Below are positions 32,176-39,665 of a DNA stretch of 44,781 nucleotides, one piece after another. A model generated the notes under the pieces. It was not told the DNA's origin, did not search any database, and was given only the letters and a program-made list of their open reading frames with translations. Source of the DNA: Clostridiaceae bacterium (GTDB lineage Bacteria > Bacillota > Clostridia > Oscillospirales > Acutalibacteraceae); the NCBI GenBank assembly GCA_016290665.1, contig JAEEUW010000007.1, forward strand, positions 1 to 44,781, written 5' to 3'. A program made the translations under genes and the position numbers. The first letter of the stretch is position 1, and each line of letters begins with the position of its first letter.

Positions 32176-33936
32176 ATGGACAAAGAATTCTTCCTCGCAA
32201 ATTACCGCCACTCCATGTCGCACATTCTGGCGAAGGCGGTCATCGAGCTTTGGGGCAAGGACGTGCAGTACGCCATCGGCCCGCAGGTGGACGACGGCTT
32301 CTACTATGACTTCAGGCTCGAGCACAACATCAACAAGGACGACTATCCCGCCATCGAAAACAAGATGCGCGAGATCCTCAAGCGCAAGGAAACGTGGGTG
32401 CGCCGCGAGATTCCCCGCGCCGAGGCGCTGGAACTGTTCAAGGGCCAGAAGTATAAGACCGAGATCATCGAGGACCTGCCCGAGGACGCGATCATTTCGA
32501 TCTATGAGACCGGCGACGACTTCGTCGACCTTTGCCGCGGCCCCCACGTGGAAAACTCGCAGGAGCTGCTTTCCGTGGCGTTCCAGATCAAGTTCGTCTC
32601 CGGCTCCTATTGGCGCGGCGACGAGCACAACGACCAGCTGCAGCGCGTCTACGTCTACGCCTTCCCCGACAAAAAGCAGCTCAAGGATCACCTCGACATG
32701 ATCAAGGAAGCCATGGAGCGCGACCACAAGAAGCTCGGCCCCGAGCTGGAGCTGTTCATGTTCCACGAGACCGCCCCGGGCATGCCTTATTGGCTGCCGA
32801 AGGGCTGGAGCCTCTATAACGCTCTGCTTTCCTATTGGCGGCGCGAGCACCTGCCCCACGGCTATCAGGAGATCAGCGCCCCGGTGCTCAACGAAAAGCA
32901 GCTCTGGGTCACGTCCGGCCACTGGGCCCACTATCAGAGCGGCATGTTCATCGCCCCCGTGGACGAGAACACCACCTACGCGATCAAGCCGATGAACTGC
33001 CCCAACTCGATCAATGTCTTCCGCAGCCGCGGCCGCAGCTACCGCGAGCTTCCGCTGCGCTATTCCCAGGTGGACGTCATTCACCGCCGCGAAAAATCGG
33101 GCGAGCTCAACGGCCTGTTCCGCGTGCAGGAATTCCACCAGGACGACGCCCACATCTTCGTGACCGAGGAGCAGATTGAAAGCGAGATCGCCGACATCAT
33201 GGACATCGCAAAGTCCATCTACGCCACCTTCGGCCTGACCTATACGGCCGAGCTTTCCACCCGTCCCGACGATTTCATGGGCGACATTGCCCTTTGGGAC
33301 AAGGCGGAGGAATCGCTCAAGAGCATCCTGACCCATAAGTTCGGCGCAGACGGTTTTGAGATCAACGAGGGCGACGGCGCGTTCTACGGCCCGAAGATCG
33401 ACCTCGGCATGCGCGACTGTCTGGGCCGCCAGTGGCAGATGGGCACGATTCAGCTCGACTTCCAGCTGCCGCTGAACTTCGGCCTCAAATATGTGGCGCC
33501 CGACGGCTCGCTCAAGCAGCCCGTCATGATTCACCGCGCCATCTTCGGCTCGTTTGAACGCTTCATCGGCATTCTGATCGAGCACTTCAAGGGTCAGTTC
33601 CCGCTGTGGCTCTCGCCGGTGCAGGTCGCCGTGGTGCCCATCCGTCCCGAGCATAACGATTACGCGAAGAAGCTGGCCGACGCGCTGTTCGAGAACGACG
33701 TCCGCTTCGAGGTCGATTACTCCGACCAGAACATGAAGAACAAGATCAAGCGCTTCAAGCTCGAGCGCGTGCCCTATGTGCTCGTGGTCGGCGACAAGGA
33801 AGCCGAAAACGAAACCGTTGCGGTCAACATCCGCGGCGTGAAGGACAACAAGTTCGGCGTGCCGTTCGCGCAGTTCCTCGAGAGCGTGAAGGCGCAGAAC
33901 AAACAGTATACGCTGGAACTGAAAGACGAATTCTGA
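32176..33936 (+). CDS. thrS: Threonyl-tRNA synthetase lacking the N-terminal TGS domain
   Basis: 586 aa, about 55 shorter than the common 640-aa form because the TGS/N1 domain is missing. It starts directly at the editing (SAD) domain with RHSMSHILAKAV (HxxxH pair at 12 and 16) and LCRGPHVEN. The class II core follows: FHETAPGMPYWLPKGW, the zinc Cys in KPMNCPNSINVF, zinc His residues in QDDAHIF and VMIHRAIFGSFERF, then the anticodon-binding domain (about 480-586: PLWLSPVQVAVVPI). ATG 32176 has AAAAAGGAG upstream and nothing upstream in frame resembles a TGS domain, so the short form is real. Controlled by a Thr T-box. Confidence 0.96.
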   Translation: MDKEFFLANYRHSMSHILAKAVIELWGKDVQYAIGPQVDDGFYYDFRLEHNINKDDYPAIENKMREILKRKETWVRREIPRAEALELFKGQKYKTEIIEDLPEDAIISIYETGDDFVDLCRGPHVENSQELLSVAFQIKFVSGSYWRGDEHNDQLQRVYVYAFPDKKQLKDHLDMIKEAMERDHKKLGPELELFMFHETAPGMPYWLPKGWSLYNALLSYWRREHLPHGYQEISAPVLNEKQLWVTSGHWAHYQSGMFIAPVDENTTYAIKPMNCPNSINVFRSRGRSYRELPLRYSQVDVIHRREKSGELNGLFRVQEFHQDDAHIFVTEEQIESEIADIMDIAKSIYATFGLTYTAELSTRPDDFMGDIALWDKAEESLKSILTHKFGADGFEINEGDGAFYGPKIDLGMRDCLGRQWQMGTIQLDFQLPLNFGLKYVAPDGSLKQPVMIHRAIFGSFERFIGILIEHFKGQFPLWLSPVQVAVVPIRPEHNDYAKKLADALFENDVRFEVDYSDQNMKNKIKRFKLERVPYVLVVGDKEAENETVAVNIRGVKDNKFGVPFAQFLESVKAQNKQYTLELKDEF

Positions 33937-33953
33937 TGCATTCCAGACAAAAG

Positions 33954-33980
33954 AAAACCGCCCCGAGGGGCGGTTTTCTT
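33954..33980 (+). terminator. Bidirectional terminator between thrS and the LRR operon
   Basis: AAAACCGCCCC (33954-33964) pairs perfectly with GGGGCGGTTTT (33967-33977). A-run and T-run on both sides serve convergent genes. Confidence 0.85.
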
Positions 33981-34011
33981 CATGAAAAAGGGTTTTGTCG
34001 TCTGACCGTGC

Positions 34012-35235
34012 TCAGCCGACCACGATCTTGCCGGAGTATCCGGCGTCCTGCGCCGCGCGCTTCATGGCGCGGGTCTTCACATAGACTGTGCAGCCGGCGG
34101 GCAGGTAGTTGAGGAAGCCGTTCTGCACCAGACCGCGGTCGGTGCCCTCAATGCGCAGCGTGCGCAGGCCGGGGCAGTTATAGAACGCCCACGGCGCGAC
34201 GTACTCCGTCGTTGTGGGGATCGTCATGCTCTGCAGCGCCGTGCAGCCCGAAAACGCGCTGGAACCGATGGTGACGGTGCCGTTCACGTTCCGGATGGAC
34301 TGCAGCGACTTGCAGCCCAGAAAGCTGCTTTCGTTGAAATAGATGTGCTGCGACTGCTTGGGCAAGACCAGCGTCTGCAGCGCCGTGCAGTTCTGGAACG
34401 CGTGGAACGCGAAGGTCAGCTCGCCCACCTGATTGGGGAACCGCAGCGTTCTGAGCGCCGAGCAGCCCGAAAACATGCCGTAGGCGATCGTCAGATCGGC
34501 GGGCCGCGCGCCCGATTCGATCACGGCGGTCGTCAGCTTTTTGCAGTTGGCGAACACGGCGCTGCCGTAGACCGCCGTGTGCAGCACCCGCACCGTGGGG
34601 AACCCCGTGCCGGCAAAGGCGCTGTCGTCCACGAAGGCGGCGTTGGAATAGCCGCCGACCCAACTGAGCGCCGCGCAGCCCTGAAACGCGCTTTTGCCGT
34701 ATTCGGTCACCTTGCCGCTGCTGTTTATGCGCTGCAGAGCGGCGCAGCCGTAGAACGCCCGCTCGGGCACGGCGTGGATTTTTTTCGGCAGCGTGATCGT
34801 CTTCAGCGCGCGCATGCCCTGAAAGGCGCTCACGCCGATCGATTTGAGGGCGGCGGGCAGCGTCAGCGATTCCACCTTTTCAAAGTTATAGAACGCGTTG
34901 GCGCAGATCGACTTGAGGCTGCCCGGCAGCGTGATGCGGGTCACCCGGCGGTTCCCGGTCTTGATCCCGCTTTTCAGCGAGATGCGCGTCACGGGCTTGC
35001 CGTCCACGTTGGCGCGAATGTTGACGGCCGTGGCGTTGGCGGCGGCCGTGTCGGTGTCGAAGTAATCCACCACAACGTAAGACTTGCCGCTGCGGTAATA
35101 GACGACGTGGTCAACAACCTGAATCCTTCCGCCGGTCTCATAGGGTCTGCCCCACGCGGCAAAGCACAGCTGCAGCGCCGAAAACAGCGCCAGCAGACCG
35201 AGCGCGGCAAGCGTTATCCGCAGCACTTTTTTCAT
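34012..35235 (-). CDS. BspA-type leucine-rich-repeat protein (sigma-factor operon)
   Basis: 407 aa. N-terminal signal or anchor at residues 5-27 (ITLAALGLLALFSALQLCF). After a short module with DHVVYYRSGKSYVVVDYFD, LRR_5 repeats run from about 85 to 380 (FYNFEKVESLTLPAALKSIG, FQGMRALKTITLPKKI, FSGCTALQSMTIPTTTEYV). The end, NYLPAGCTVYVKTRAMKRAA, looks like a capping strand; no anchor motif. RBS AAAGGAGG before ATG 35235. It starts 35 bp after a paralogue with the same layout, and both lie downstream of an ECF sigma/anti-sigma pair. Confidence 0.88.
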   Translation of the reverse strand: MKKVLRITLAALGLLALFSALQLCFAAWGRPYETGGRIQVVDHVVYYRSGKSYVVVDYFDTDTAAANATAVNIRANVDGKPVTRISLKSGIKTGNRRVTRITLPGSLKSICANAFYNFEKVESLTLPAALKSIGVSAFQGMRALKTITLPKKIHAVPERAFYGCAALQRINSSGKVTEYGKSAFQGCAALSWVGGYSNAAFVDDSAFAGTGFPTVRVLHTAVYGSAVFANCKKLTTAVIESGARPADLTIAYGMFSGCSALRTLRFPNQVGELTFAFHAFQNCTALQTLVLPKQSQHIYFNESSFLGCKSLQSIRNVNGTVTIGSSAFSGCTALQSMTIPTTTEYVAPWAFYNCPGLRTLRIEGTDRGLVQNGFLNYLPAGCTVYVKTRAMKRAAQDAGYSGKIVVG

Positions 35236-35270
35236 GGCTGCGCCTCCTTTCTGCAGAGTTCCTTTGGGTG

Positions 35271-36560
35271 TTACACCCGTTCGCGGGTGTTTTGCGCCAG
35301 ATCACGCATCTGCTTGACGGTGACCCGGCCGGTGAAGCCGTGCGACACAACGGCCTGCTGCATGGTGTCGTTGGGCACGTAGATGCGGCAGGTTGCGGGA
35401 ATGCCGCGCAGGAAGTTGCCGTTCCAGCTGCGGTCGTAGCGCGGATAGCGCATATCGAACAGCAGCACGTTGTCAGTTTTGAGAATCAGCTTTTTGAGCC
35501 CCGTGCAGCCCTTGAAGGTGTCGGCGCCGATCCGGTCGGCCCAGTTGCCGATCTCAAAGCGTCTGAGCGCCTTGCAGTTGCGGAACGCGCCGGCGGGCGC
35601 GAACTCGATGAATTCGCCGTTTGTCACGGTCTCCAGCGCCTTGCAGTTCATGAACGCGTTTTCGCCGATGGTCAGATGGCGGCAGGCGGGCAGCGTCACC
35701 TTTTTGAGCGCCGTGCAGTTTTTGAAGGTCTCTGCGGGAATGTAGAAGGAAGAGGTTTTGTCATAGAAGGAGCTGCTCGAAACGAAGACCTCCTCCAGCT
35801 GTCCGCAGCCGTAAAAGATCGGCTTTTCGCTGCCGTAAAGCATCTGTGTGCTCAGTTCGGTGTAGGGGCTGAGCCAGACGCGGCGCAGGCCGCTTTTGGC
35901 AAAGGCGCCCATCATGATCCGGCCGACGCCGTCCAGATTGATCTCCTGCAGCGCCGTGCAGCCGTAGAAGGCGTTGGGATAGATCGTTCCGATTTTGCCG
36001 CCGAGGCGGACGCGCTCCAGATTCTTGCAGCCCTTGAAGCAGTTTTGCGGCACGGCGGTCAGCTCTTTCGGCAGATCGATTTCCTTCAGATTATCCATGC
36101 GCGCAAAGCAGCGGTCGCCCAGCCGTTTCAGATTCTGCGGCAGCCTGACGGTTTCCAGCGCGCGGAAGACGAACAGGTGCTCGATCTCCGTCACGCTGTC
36201 GGGAATCGTCAGTTCCTTCACGGTCTCGTTGCGCGTGTCGGGGTGATAGCGCGCGGTGATCTTCGTGACGGGCACGCCGTCGATCTCCGGCACGATATTG
36301 ATTTTCACGGCGGTCTTGACCAGCTTGTTGGTGGCAAAGAAGTCGATGACGTGGTATTCCCGGACCACCCGGTTTCCGTTTTCCATAGAAGTGACGTCGT
36401 CATAGACCACGCCGTCGATGATTTTGAGATAGGGGTTGTTCGGATAGTCGGGACGCTCGTCATAGTGCGAGCCGGAGCTGTACACCGCCGCGGACGCGCC
36501 GAAGCAAAGCGCCAGCAGCAGCGAGCATATCGTCAGCAAAAACAGCAGTTTCTTTTTCAT
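35271..36560 (-). CDS. BspA-type leucine-rich-repeat protein (sigma-factor operon)
   Basis: 429 aa. Signal peptide at 1-24 (KKKLLFLLTICSLLLALCFGASAA). A module with IIDGVVYDDVTSMENG and REYHVIDFFATN parallels the paralogue downstream. LRR_5 repeats span about 110-400, ending with FLRGIPATCRIYVPNDTMQ. ATG 36560 has GAGGAGG eight bases upstream; an ATG-type start 27 bp further up has none. It begins 13 bp past the anti-sigma stop, so it is probably expressed with the sigma operon. Role: surface or cell-wall binding (family inference). Confidence 0.9.
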   Translation of the reverse strand: MKKKLLFLLTICSLLLALCFGASAAVYSSGSHYDERPDYPNNPYLKIIDGVVYDDVTSMENGNRVVREYHVIDFFATNKLVKTAVKINIVPEIDGVPVTKITARYHPDTRNETVKELTIPDSVTEIEHLFVFRALETVRLPQNLKRLGDRCFARMDNLKEIDLPKELTAVPQNCFKGCKNLERVRLGGKIGTIYPNAFYGCTALQEINLDGVGRIMMGAFAKSGLRRVWLSPYTELSTQMLYGSEKPIFYGCGQLEEVFVSSSSFYDKTSSFYIPAETFKNCTALKKVTLPACRHLTIGENAFMNCKALETVTNGEFIEFAPAGAFRNCKALRRFEIGNWADRIGADTFKGCTGLKKLILKTDNVLLFDMRYPRYDRSWNGNFLRGIPATCRIYVPNDTMQQAVVSHGFTGRVTVKQMRDLAQNTRERV

Positions 36561-36573
36561 GGGTGAACCCTCC

Positions 36574-37323
36574 TCAGGCTTTTTCAATCTGGTTTGCGGT
36601 GTGGATCATCGTCTGCTCGGGCACGTTGGCCGTGACGCTGTAGGTCAGATCGTTCAGCCGGTAGCGCATTTCGCTCATGTCGGCCTCGCCGCCGAAGACG
36701 TAGACCACAACTTCCTTTTCAATGGTGACCACCCGTTCGGCGCCGAGCGCGGCGTAATCCTCGGGCGGAGCTTCGCCGGCCTTCAGGCTGAAGCAGTAGC
36801 AGGCGTCGGCGCGATAGACCTGAAAGTCCGCGCAGCGCTTGCCGCCTTCGTTGTAATAGGTCGGCGCGGTGGCGGTCCAGCCCTCCTGCAAAAAGACCTG
36901 CGAAAGCGCGACGTCGCGGAACGAATGGGCCGACAGGCTTTCCAGAAGATCCTCCACCTGCATCGAGGCGGGCGCGCCCGGTTCCGTGACCGAGAACGAG
37001 GGCAAAAGGTCGATTCTGCCGGTCTGCTGCATCGCGCCGAGCACGGCGGCGGTGCAAAGGACGACGAACGCGGCAGCCGCGGCCAGCAGGCGGCGCGGAG
37101 CAAGGCGCCTTTTTCTGCGCAGGCGGTGCAGCGTCTGCTGCTGTTGCCGCTGCAGGTCTTCCTCCGGCGGCAGCTCGAGCGCGCCGGTCTCCTCCAGCAG
37201 GTCCAGCAGCGCGTCGATGCCTTCGGCGTCGGGCAGCCCGTCGCCCGCAAGGGCGTCTTCAATGGCCAGCGCTGCGGCGCCGTTCAGCTTTTCGTTCATT
37301 TCATGGGTATCGTTTCTCTGCAT
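36574..37323 (-). CDS. Putative transmembrane anti-sigma factor
   Basis: 249 aa. Acidic N-terminal cytoplasmic part (1-85; IEDALAGDGL, IDALLDLLEETGALELPPEE), a basic stretch RLRRKRRLAPRRLL, one membrane helix at about 88-108 (LAAAAAFVVLCTAAVLGAM), then an outside domain of about 140 residues (ASMQVEDLLESLSAHSFRDV, KEVVVYVFGGEADMSEMRYR). No CxxC zinc anti-sigma motif. I call it anti-sigma from its position directly after, and overlapping by 28 bp, an ECF sigma gene. ATG 37323 has AAAGGAGG upstream. Confidence 0.78.
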   Translation of the reverse strand: MQRNDTHEMNEKLNGAAALAIEDALAGDGLPDAEGIDALLDLLEETGALELPPEEDLQRQQQQTLHRLRRKRRLAPRRLLAAAAAFVVLCTAAVLGAMQQTGRIDLLPSFSVTEPGAPASMQVEDLLESLSAHSFRDVALSQVFLQEGWTATAPTYYNEGGKRCADFQVYRADACYCFSLKAGEAPPEDYAALGAERVVTIEKEVVVYVFGGEADMSEMRYRLNDLTYSVTANVPEQTMIHTANQIEKA

Positions 37324-37853
37324 ACGGCATCCTCCTTTCCGCCGAGGGATTCCCGGATTTTTTGCAGCACGCGGGCCCGCAGGCGGAACGCGCGCACCTG
37401 CACGGTGCTTTCCGTCACGCCGAGCACTTCGGCGATGGCGGCGTATTTCATGTGAAGCTTGTAATGCATCCGATAGAGCGCCTGATCCTGCTGCCCCAGG
37501 GAGCCGAGGATCTCGGCGCCGATTTGAAGCAGCGTTTCTTCGTCGATCTCGTCTTCCTTCAGCCGTTCGACCCGGAAGTCCAGCTCCTGCTCCGCGGCGT
37601 CCAGATCCACTTCGTTCTGCAGCCGTTTTCGCTTTTCGCGGAACAGCCGGAGGCTGAGGTTGTGCGCGGCCTTGAACAGCCACGCCTTCACGGCCCCGTC
37701 TTCGAGCGCGGGGGCCTTTTGCTGCAGCAGCAGGAAGGTTTCCTGCGTCAGCTCGGCAGCCGCTTCGCGTTCGCCGGTTTTATAAAGGCAAAACCGGAAC
37801 ACGTCGCCGTAGTACGCGTTGCAGATCTCTTCGATCCGCGCCTGTTTCAGCAC
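37296..37853 (-). CDS. ECF-type RNA polymerase sigma factor
   Basis: 185 aa. Region 2: YYGDVFRFCLYKTGEREAAA then LTQETFLLLQQKAPAL and KAWLFKAAHNLSL. Region 4: LGQQDQALYRMHYKLHMKYA, IAEVLGVTESTVQVRAFRLR. Typical ECF length and no region 3. Starts at GTG 37853 with AAGGAGGG six bases upstream; longer frames run into unrelated sequence. Overlaps the anti-sigma gene. The operon continues into two LRR surface-protein genes, its likely targets. Confidence 0.92.
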   Translation of the reverse strand: MLKQARIEEICNAYYGDVFRFCLYKTGEREAAAELTQETFLLLQQKAPALEDGAVKAWLFKAAHNLSLRLFREKRKRLQNEVDLDAAEQELDFRVERLKEDEIDEETLLQIGAEILGSLGQQDQALYRMHYKLHMKYAAIAEVLGVTESTVQVRAFRLRARVLQKIRESLGGKEDAVCRETIPMK

Positions 37854-38138
37854 CCCGCTCCCTCCTTTTTCTTTCCGTCTCATACAGTAATGTCGGTTTT
37901 TGCAAAAGCTTACATCTTTTTTTGCATTTTTTTCAAAAAAATTTTTTTCGCTTTCCCGTTCCGGCATACGCTGCCCTCCATTATACATCATCTGCCGCTT
38001 TTTTGCAATCGCCGTTCTTTTCGGCGGCCGGCGCCGCGTGCCGGAAAAGTTTCCGCTTCCGCCGCGGTTCGGCAAACTTTTTGCCCGCCATCGTCTAAGA
38101 TGAACGGGCAACTTCTTTTGAAAGAAAGGATGACGCTC
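37854..38138. other. Divergent regulatory gap between ECF operon and spoIIA operon
   Basis: AT-rich part at 37905-37960 beside the ECF gene, with long A/T runs, and two small palindromes near 38040 (CGGAAAAGTTTCCG) and 38071 (GGCAAACTTTTTGCC). I could not place a convincing sigma-A, sigma-H or ECF promoter. Confidence 0.4.
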
Positions 38139-38459
38139 ATGAGTGCAAAACTGGAATACGGCGGCGGGGTCGTCCGCGTGCGGTTCAGCGGCGAAATCGA
38201 CCACCACGCCGCGTCGCTGCTGCGCGCGTCGATCGACAGCGCCATTGCGCAAAAGCGGCCGAAGACGCTGATCCTCGATTTCGGCGCGGTCAGCTTCATG
38301 GACAGCAGCGGCATCGGCCTTGTGATGGGCCGCTACAAGCTGATGCAGGCGATCGGCGGCGCCATCCGGGTGGAAAACCTTTCGCCCGGGGCCTACAAGG
38401 TGATGCGTCTGGCCGGGCTGGACAGGCTGGGCGAGCTGAAGCAAAAGGAGGTGAGCTGA
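38139..38459 (+). CDS. spoIIAA: Anti-sigma F factor antagonist SpoIIAA
   Basis: 106 aa STAS protein. When unphosphorylated it binds SpoIIAB and frees sigma F in the forespore. GEIDHHAASLLRASIDSAI and LILDFGAVSFMDSSGIGLVM carry the phospho-acceptor Ser in DSSGIG. ATG 38139 is eight bases after AAGGA; an in-frame ATG at 38130 overlaps that site. First gene of spoIIAA-spoIIAB-sigF; spoIIAB starts on the next base after its stop. Confidence 0.95.
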   Translation: MSAKLEYGGGVVRVRFSGEIDHHAASLLRASIDSAIAQKRPKTLILDFGAVSFMDSSGIGLVMGRYKLMQAIGGAIRVENLSPGAYKVMRLAGLDRLGELKQKEVS

Positions 38460-38900
38460 ATGAAAAAGCTGAACGAAATGAAGCTGACGATGGAATCGCG
38501 CAGCGTGAACGAGGGCTTTTCGCGCGCGGTGGTGGCGGCGTTCGCCGCGCTGCTGGACCCCACGCTGGAGGAGCTCAGCGATATCAAGACCGCCGTGAGC
38601 GAGGCGGTCACCAACGCCATCGTCCACGGCTACCGCGAGCAAAGCGGCCCCGTGTTTCTCACTGCCACGCTGACGGACAAGCCCTCGGTGCGCATCCGCG
38701 TGCGCGACAGGGGCGTGGGCATCGCCGACGTTGCCGAGGCGCGGCGGCCGCTGTTCACCACCATGCAGGGCGAGCGCGCGGGGCTGGGCTTTGCCGTGAT
38801 GGAAAGCTTCATGGACCGCGTGCAGGTGCGTTCCGCGCCGGGAAAGGGCACCACGGTCACGCTGGAAAAAACCATCGGCGGCAAGCGCCATGACGGCTGA
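38460..38900 (+). CDS. spoIIAB: Anti-sigma F factor SpoIIAB
   Basis: 146 aa GHKL-type kinase that binds sigma F and phosphorylates SpoIIAA. VNEGFSRAVVAAFAALLDPT, ELSDIKTAVSEAVTNAIVHG (N-box), VRIRVRDRGVGI (G1 box) and ERAGLGFAVMESFMD (G2) are family blocks. GKGTTVTLEK closes the fold. Overlaps sigF by 11 bp, which suggests translational coupling for equal amounts of the two. Confidence 0.96.
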   Translation: MKKLNEMKLTMESRSVNEGFSRAVVAAFAALLDPTLEELSDIKTAVSEAVTNAIVHGYREQSGPVFLTATLTDKPSVRIRVRDRGVGIADVAEARRPLFTTMQGERAGLGFAVMESFMDRVQVRSAPGKGTTVTLEKTIGGKRHDG

Positions 38901-39558
38901 TACATCCGACCGCGACCGGCTCGTGACCGAAAACCTGCCGCTGGTCCACGCCTGCGCCAACCGTTTCCGCGGCCGCGGCGCCGATTATGAGGAGCTGTTT
39001 TCCGCGGGGTGCGTCGGGCTGTGCAAGGCGGCCGGACGGTTCGACGAAAGCCGCGGCTTTTCGTTTTCCACCTATGCCGTGCCGGTGATCCTCGGCGAGA
39101 TCCGGCGCGTCTTCCGCGACGGCGGCGCGCTGAAGGTGGGCCGCACGCTCAAAGAAAAAGCCCGCCGCGCCATGCACGAAAAAGCGAAGCTTGAAAACGA
39201 GCTGCAGCGCGAATGCACGGTGGGGGAGCTGGCAAAGCGGCTCGGGGTTTCGCCGCCGGAGGCCGCCCAGCTTTTAGAGGTGTCGCAGCCGGTGCTCTCG
39301 CTGACAAGCGACGACGAGCGCGCCGAACGGCAGTTTGACATTCCGGTGCCGCCGCCCGACGGCCCGCTTTGCGATCTGCTCGCGCTGCGCACGGTTCTGG
39401 AAATGCTGCCGCAGCGCGACGCCGACCTGATCCGCCTGCGCTATTTTGAGGGTCTGACCCAAAGCAAAACGGCGGCAAGGCTCGGCATGTCGCAGGTGCA
39501 GGTTTCGCGGCGGGAAAAGGCCATCCTGCTGCATCTGCGGGAGCTGCTTTTGAAATAG
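38890..39558 (+). CDS. sigF: Forespore RNA polymerase sigma factor SigF
   Basis: 222 aa. Regions 2-4 present: NLPLVHACANRFRGRGADYE then LFSAGCVGLCKAAGRFDES, FSTYAVPVILGEIRRVFRDG, CTVGELAKRLGVSPPEAAQL (region 3), MLPQRDADLIRLRYFEGLTQ and SKTAARLGMSQVQVSRREKA (region 4). Identified as SigF rather than SigG by its place after spoIIAA-spoIIAB. The operon strongly implies a sporulation programme, or a lineage that recently had one. Confidence 0.95.
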   Translation: MTADTSDRDRLVTENLPLVHACANRFRGRGADYEELFSAGCVGLCKAAGRFDESRGFSFSTYAVPVILGEIRRVFRDGGALKVGRTLKEKARRAMHEKAKLENELQRECTVGELAKRLGVSPPEAAQLLEVSQPVLSLTSDDERAERQFDIPVPPPDGPLCDLLALRTVLEMLPQRDADLIRLRYFEGLTQSKTAARLGMSQVQVSRREKAILLHLRELLLK

Positions 39559-39568
39559 CCGGCCGTGA

Positions 39569-39592
39569 GCCGCCCGCAAAGCGGCGTTTTTT
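39569..39592 (+). terminator. Terminator of the spoIIA operon
   Basis: GCCGC (39569-39573) pairs with GCGGC (39581-39585), followed by GTTTTTTC. Confidence 0.7.
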
Positions 39593-39648
39593 CGCGGGAA
39601 CAAAGCAAAACATCCGCGCAAGGCTGACGCCCCGGGCGGATGTTTCAT
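39592..39648. repeat. Copy of a dispersed palindromic repeat
   Basis: Reverse complement of this stretch aligns by eye with 20387-20446 over about 57 bp with roughly eight differences. The core AGCCTTGCGCGGAT is identical. It forms a hairpin (AACATCCGC...GGCGGATGTT) between convergent genes and may end transcription of the solute-binding protein gene. Confidence 0.7.
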
Positions 39649-39665
39649 GCAGCGATCGCGCTGCG

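Noticed and set aside
37854-38960. N-terminal extension of the ECF sigma frame back over spoIIAA and spoIIAB
   Set aside because: The frame stays open only by chance; a GTG with strong ribosome site at 37853 starts the real sigma factor.
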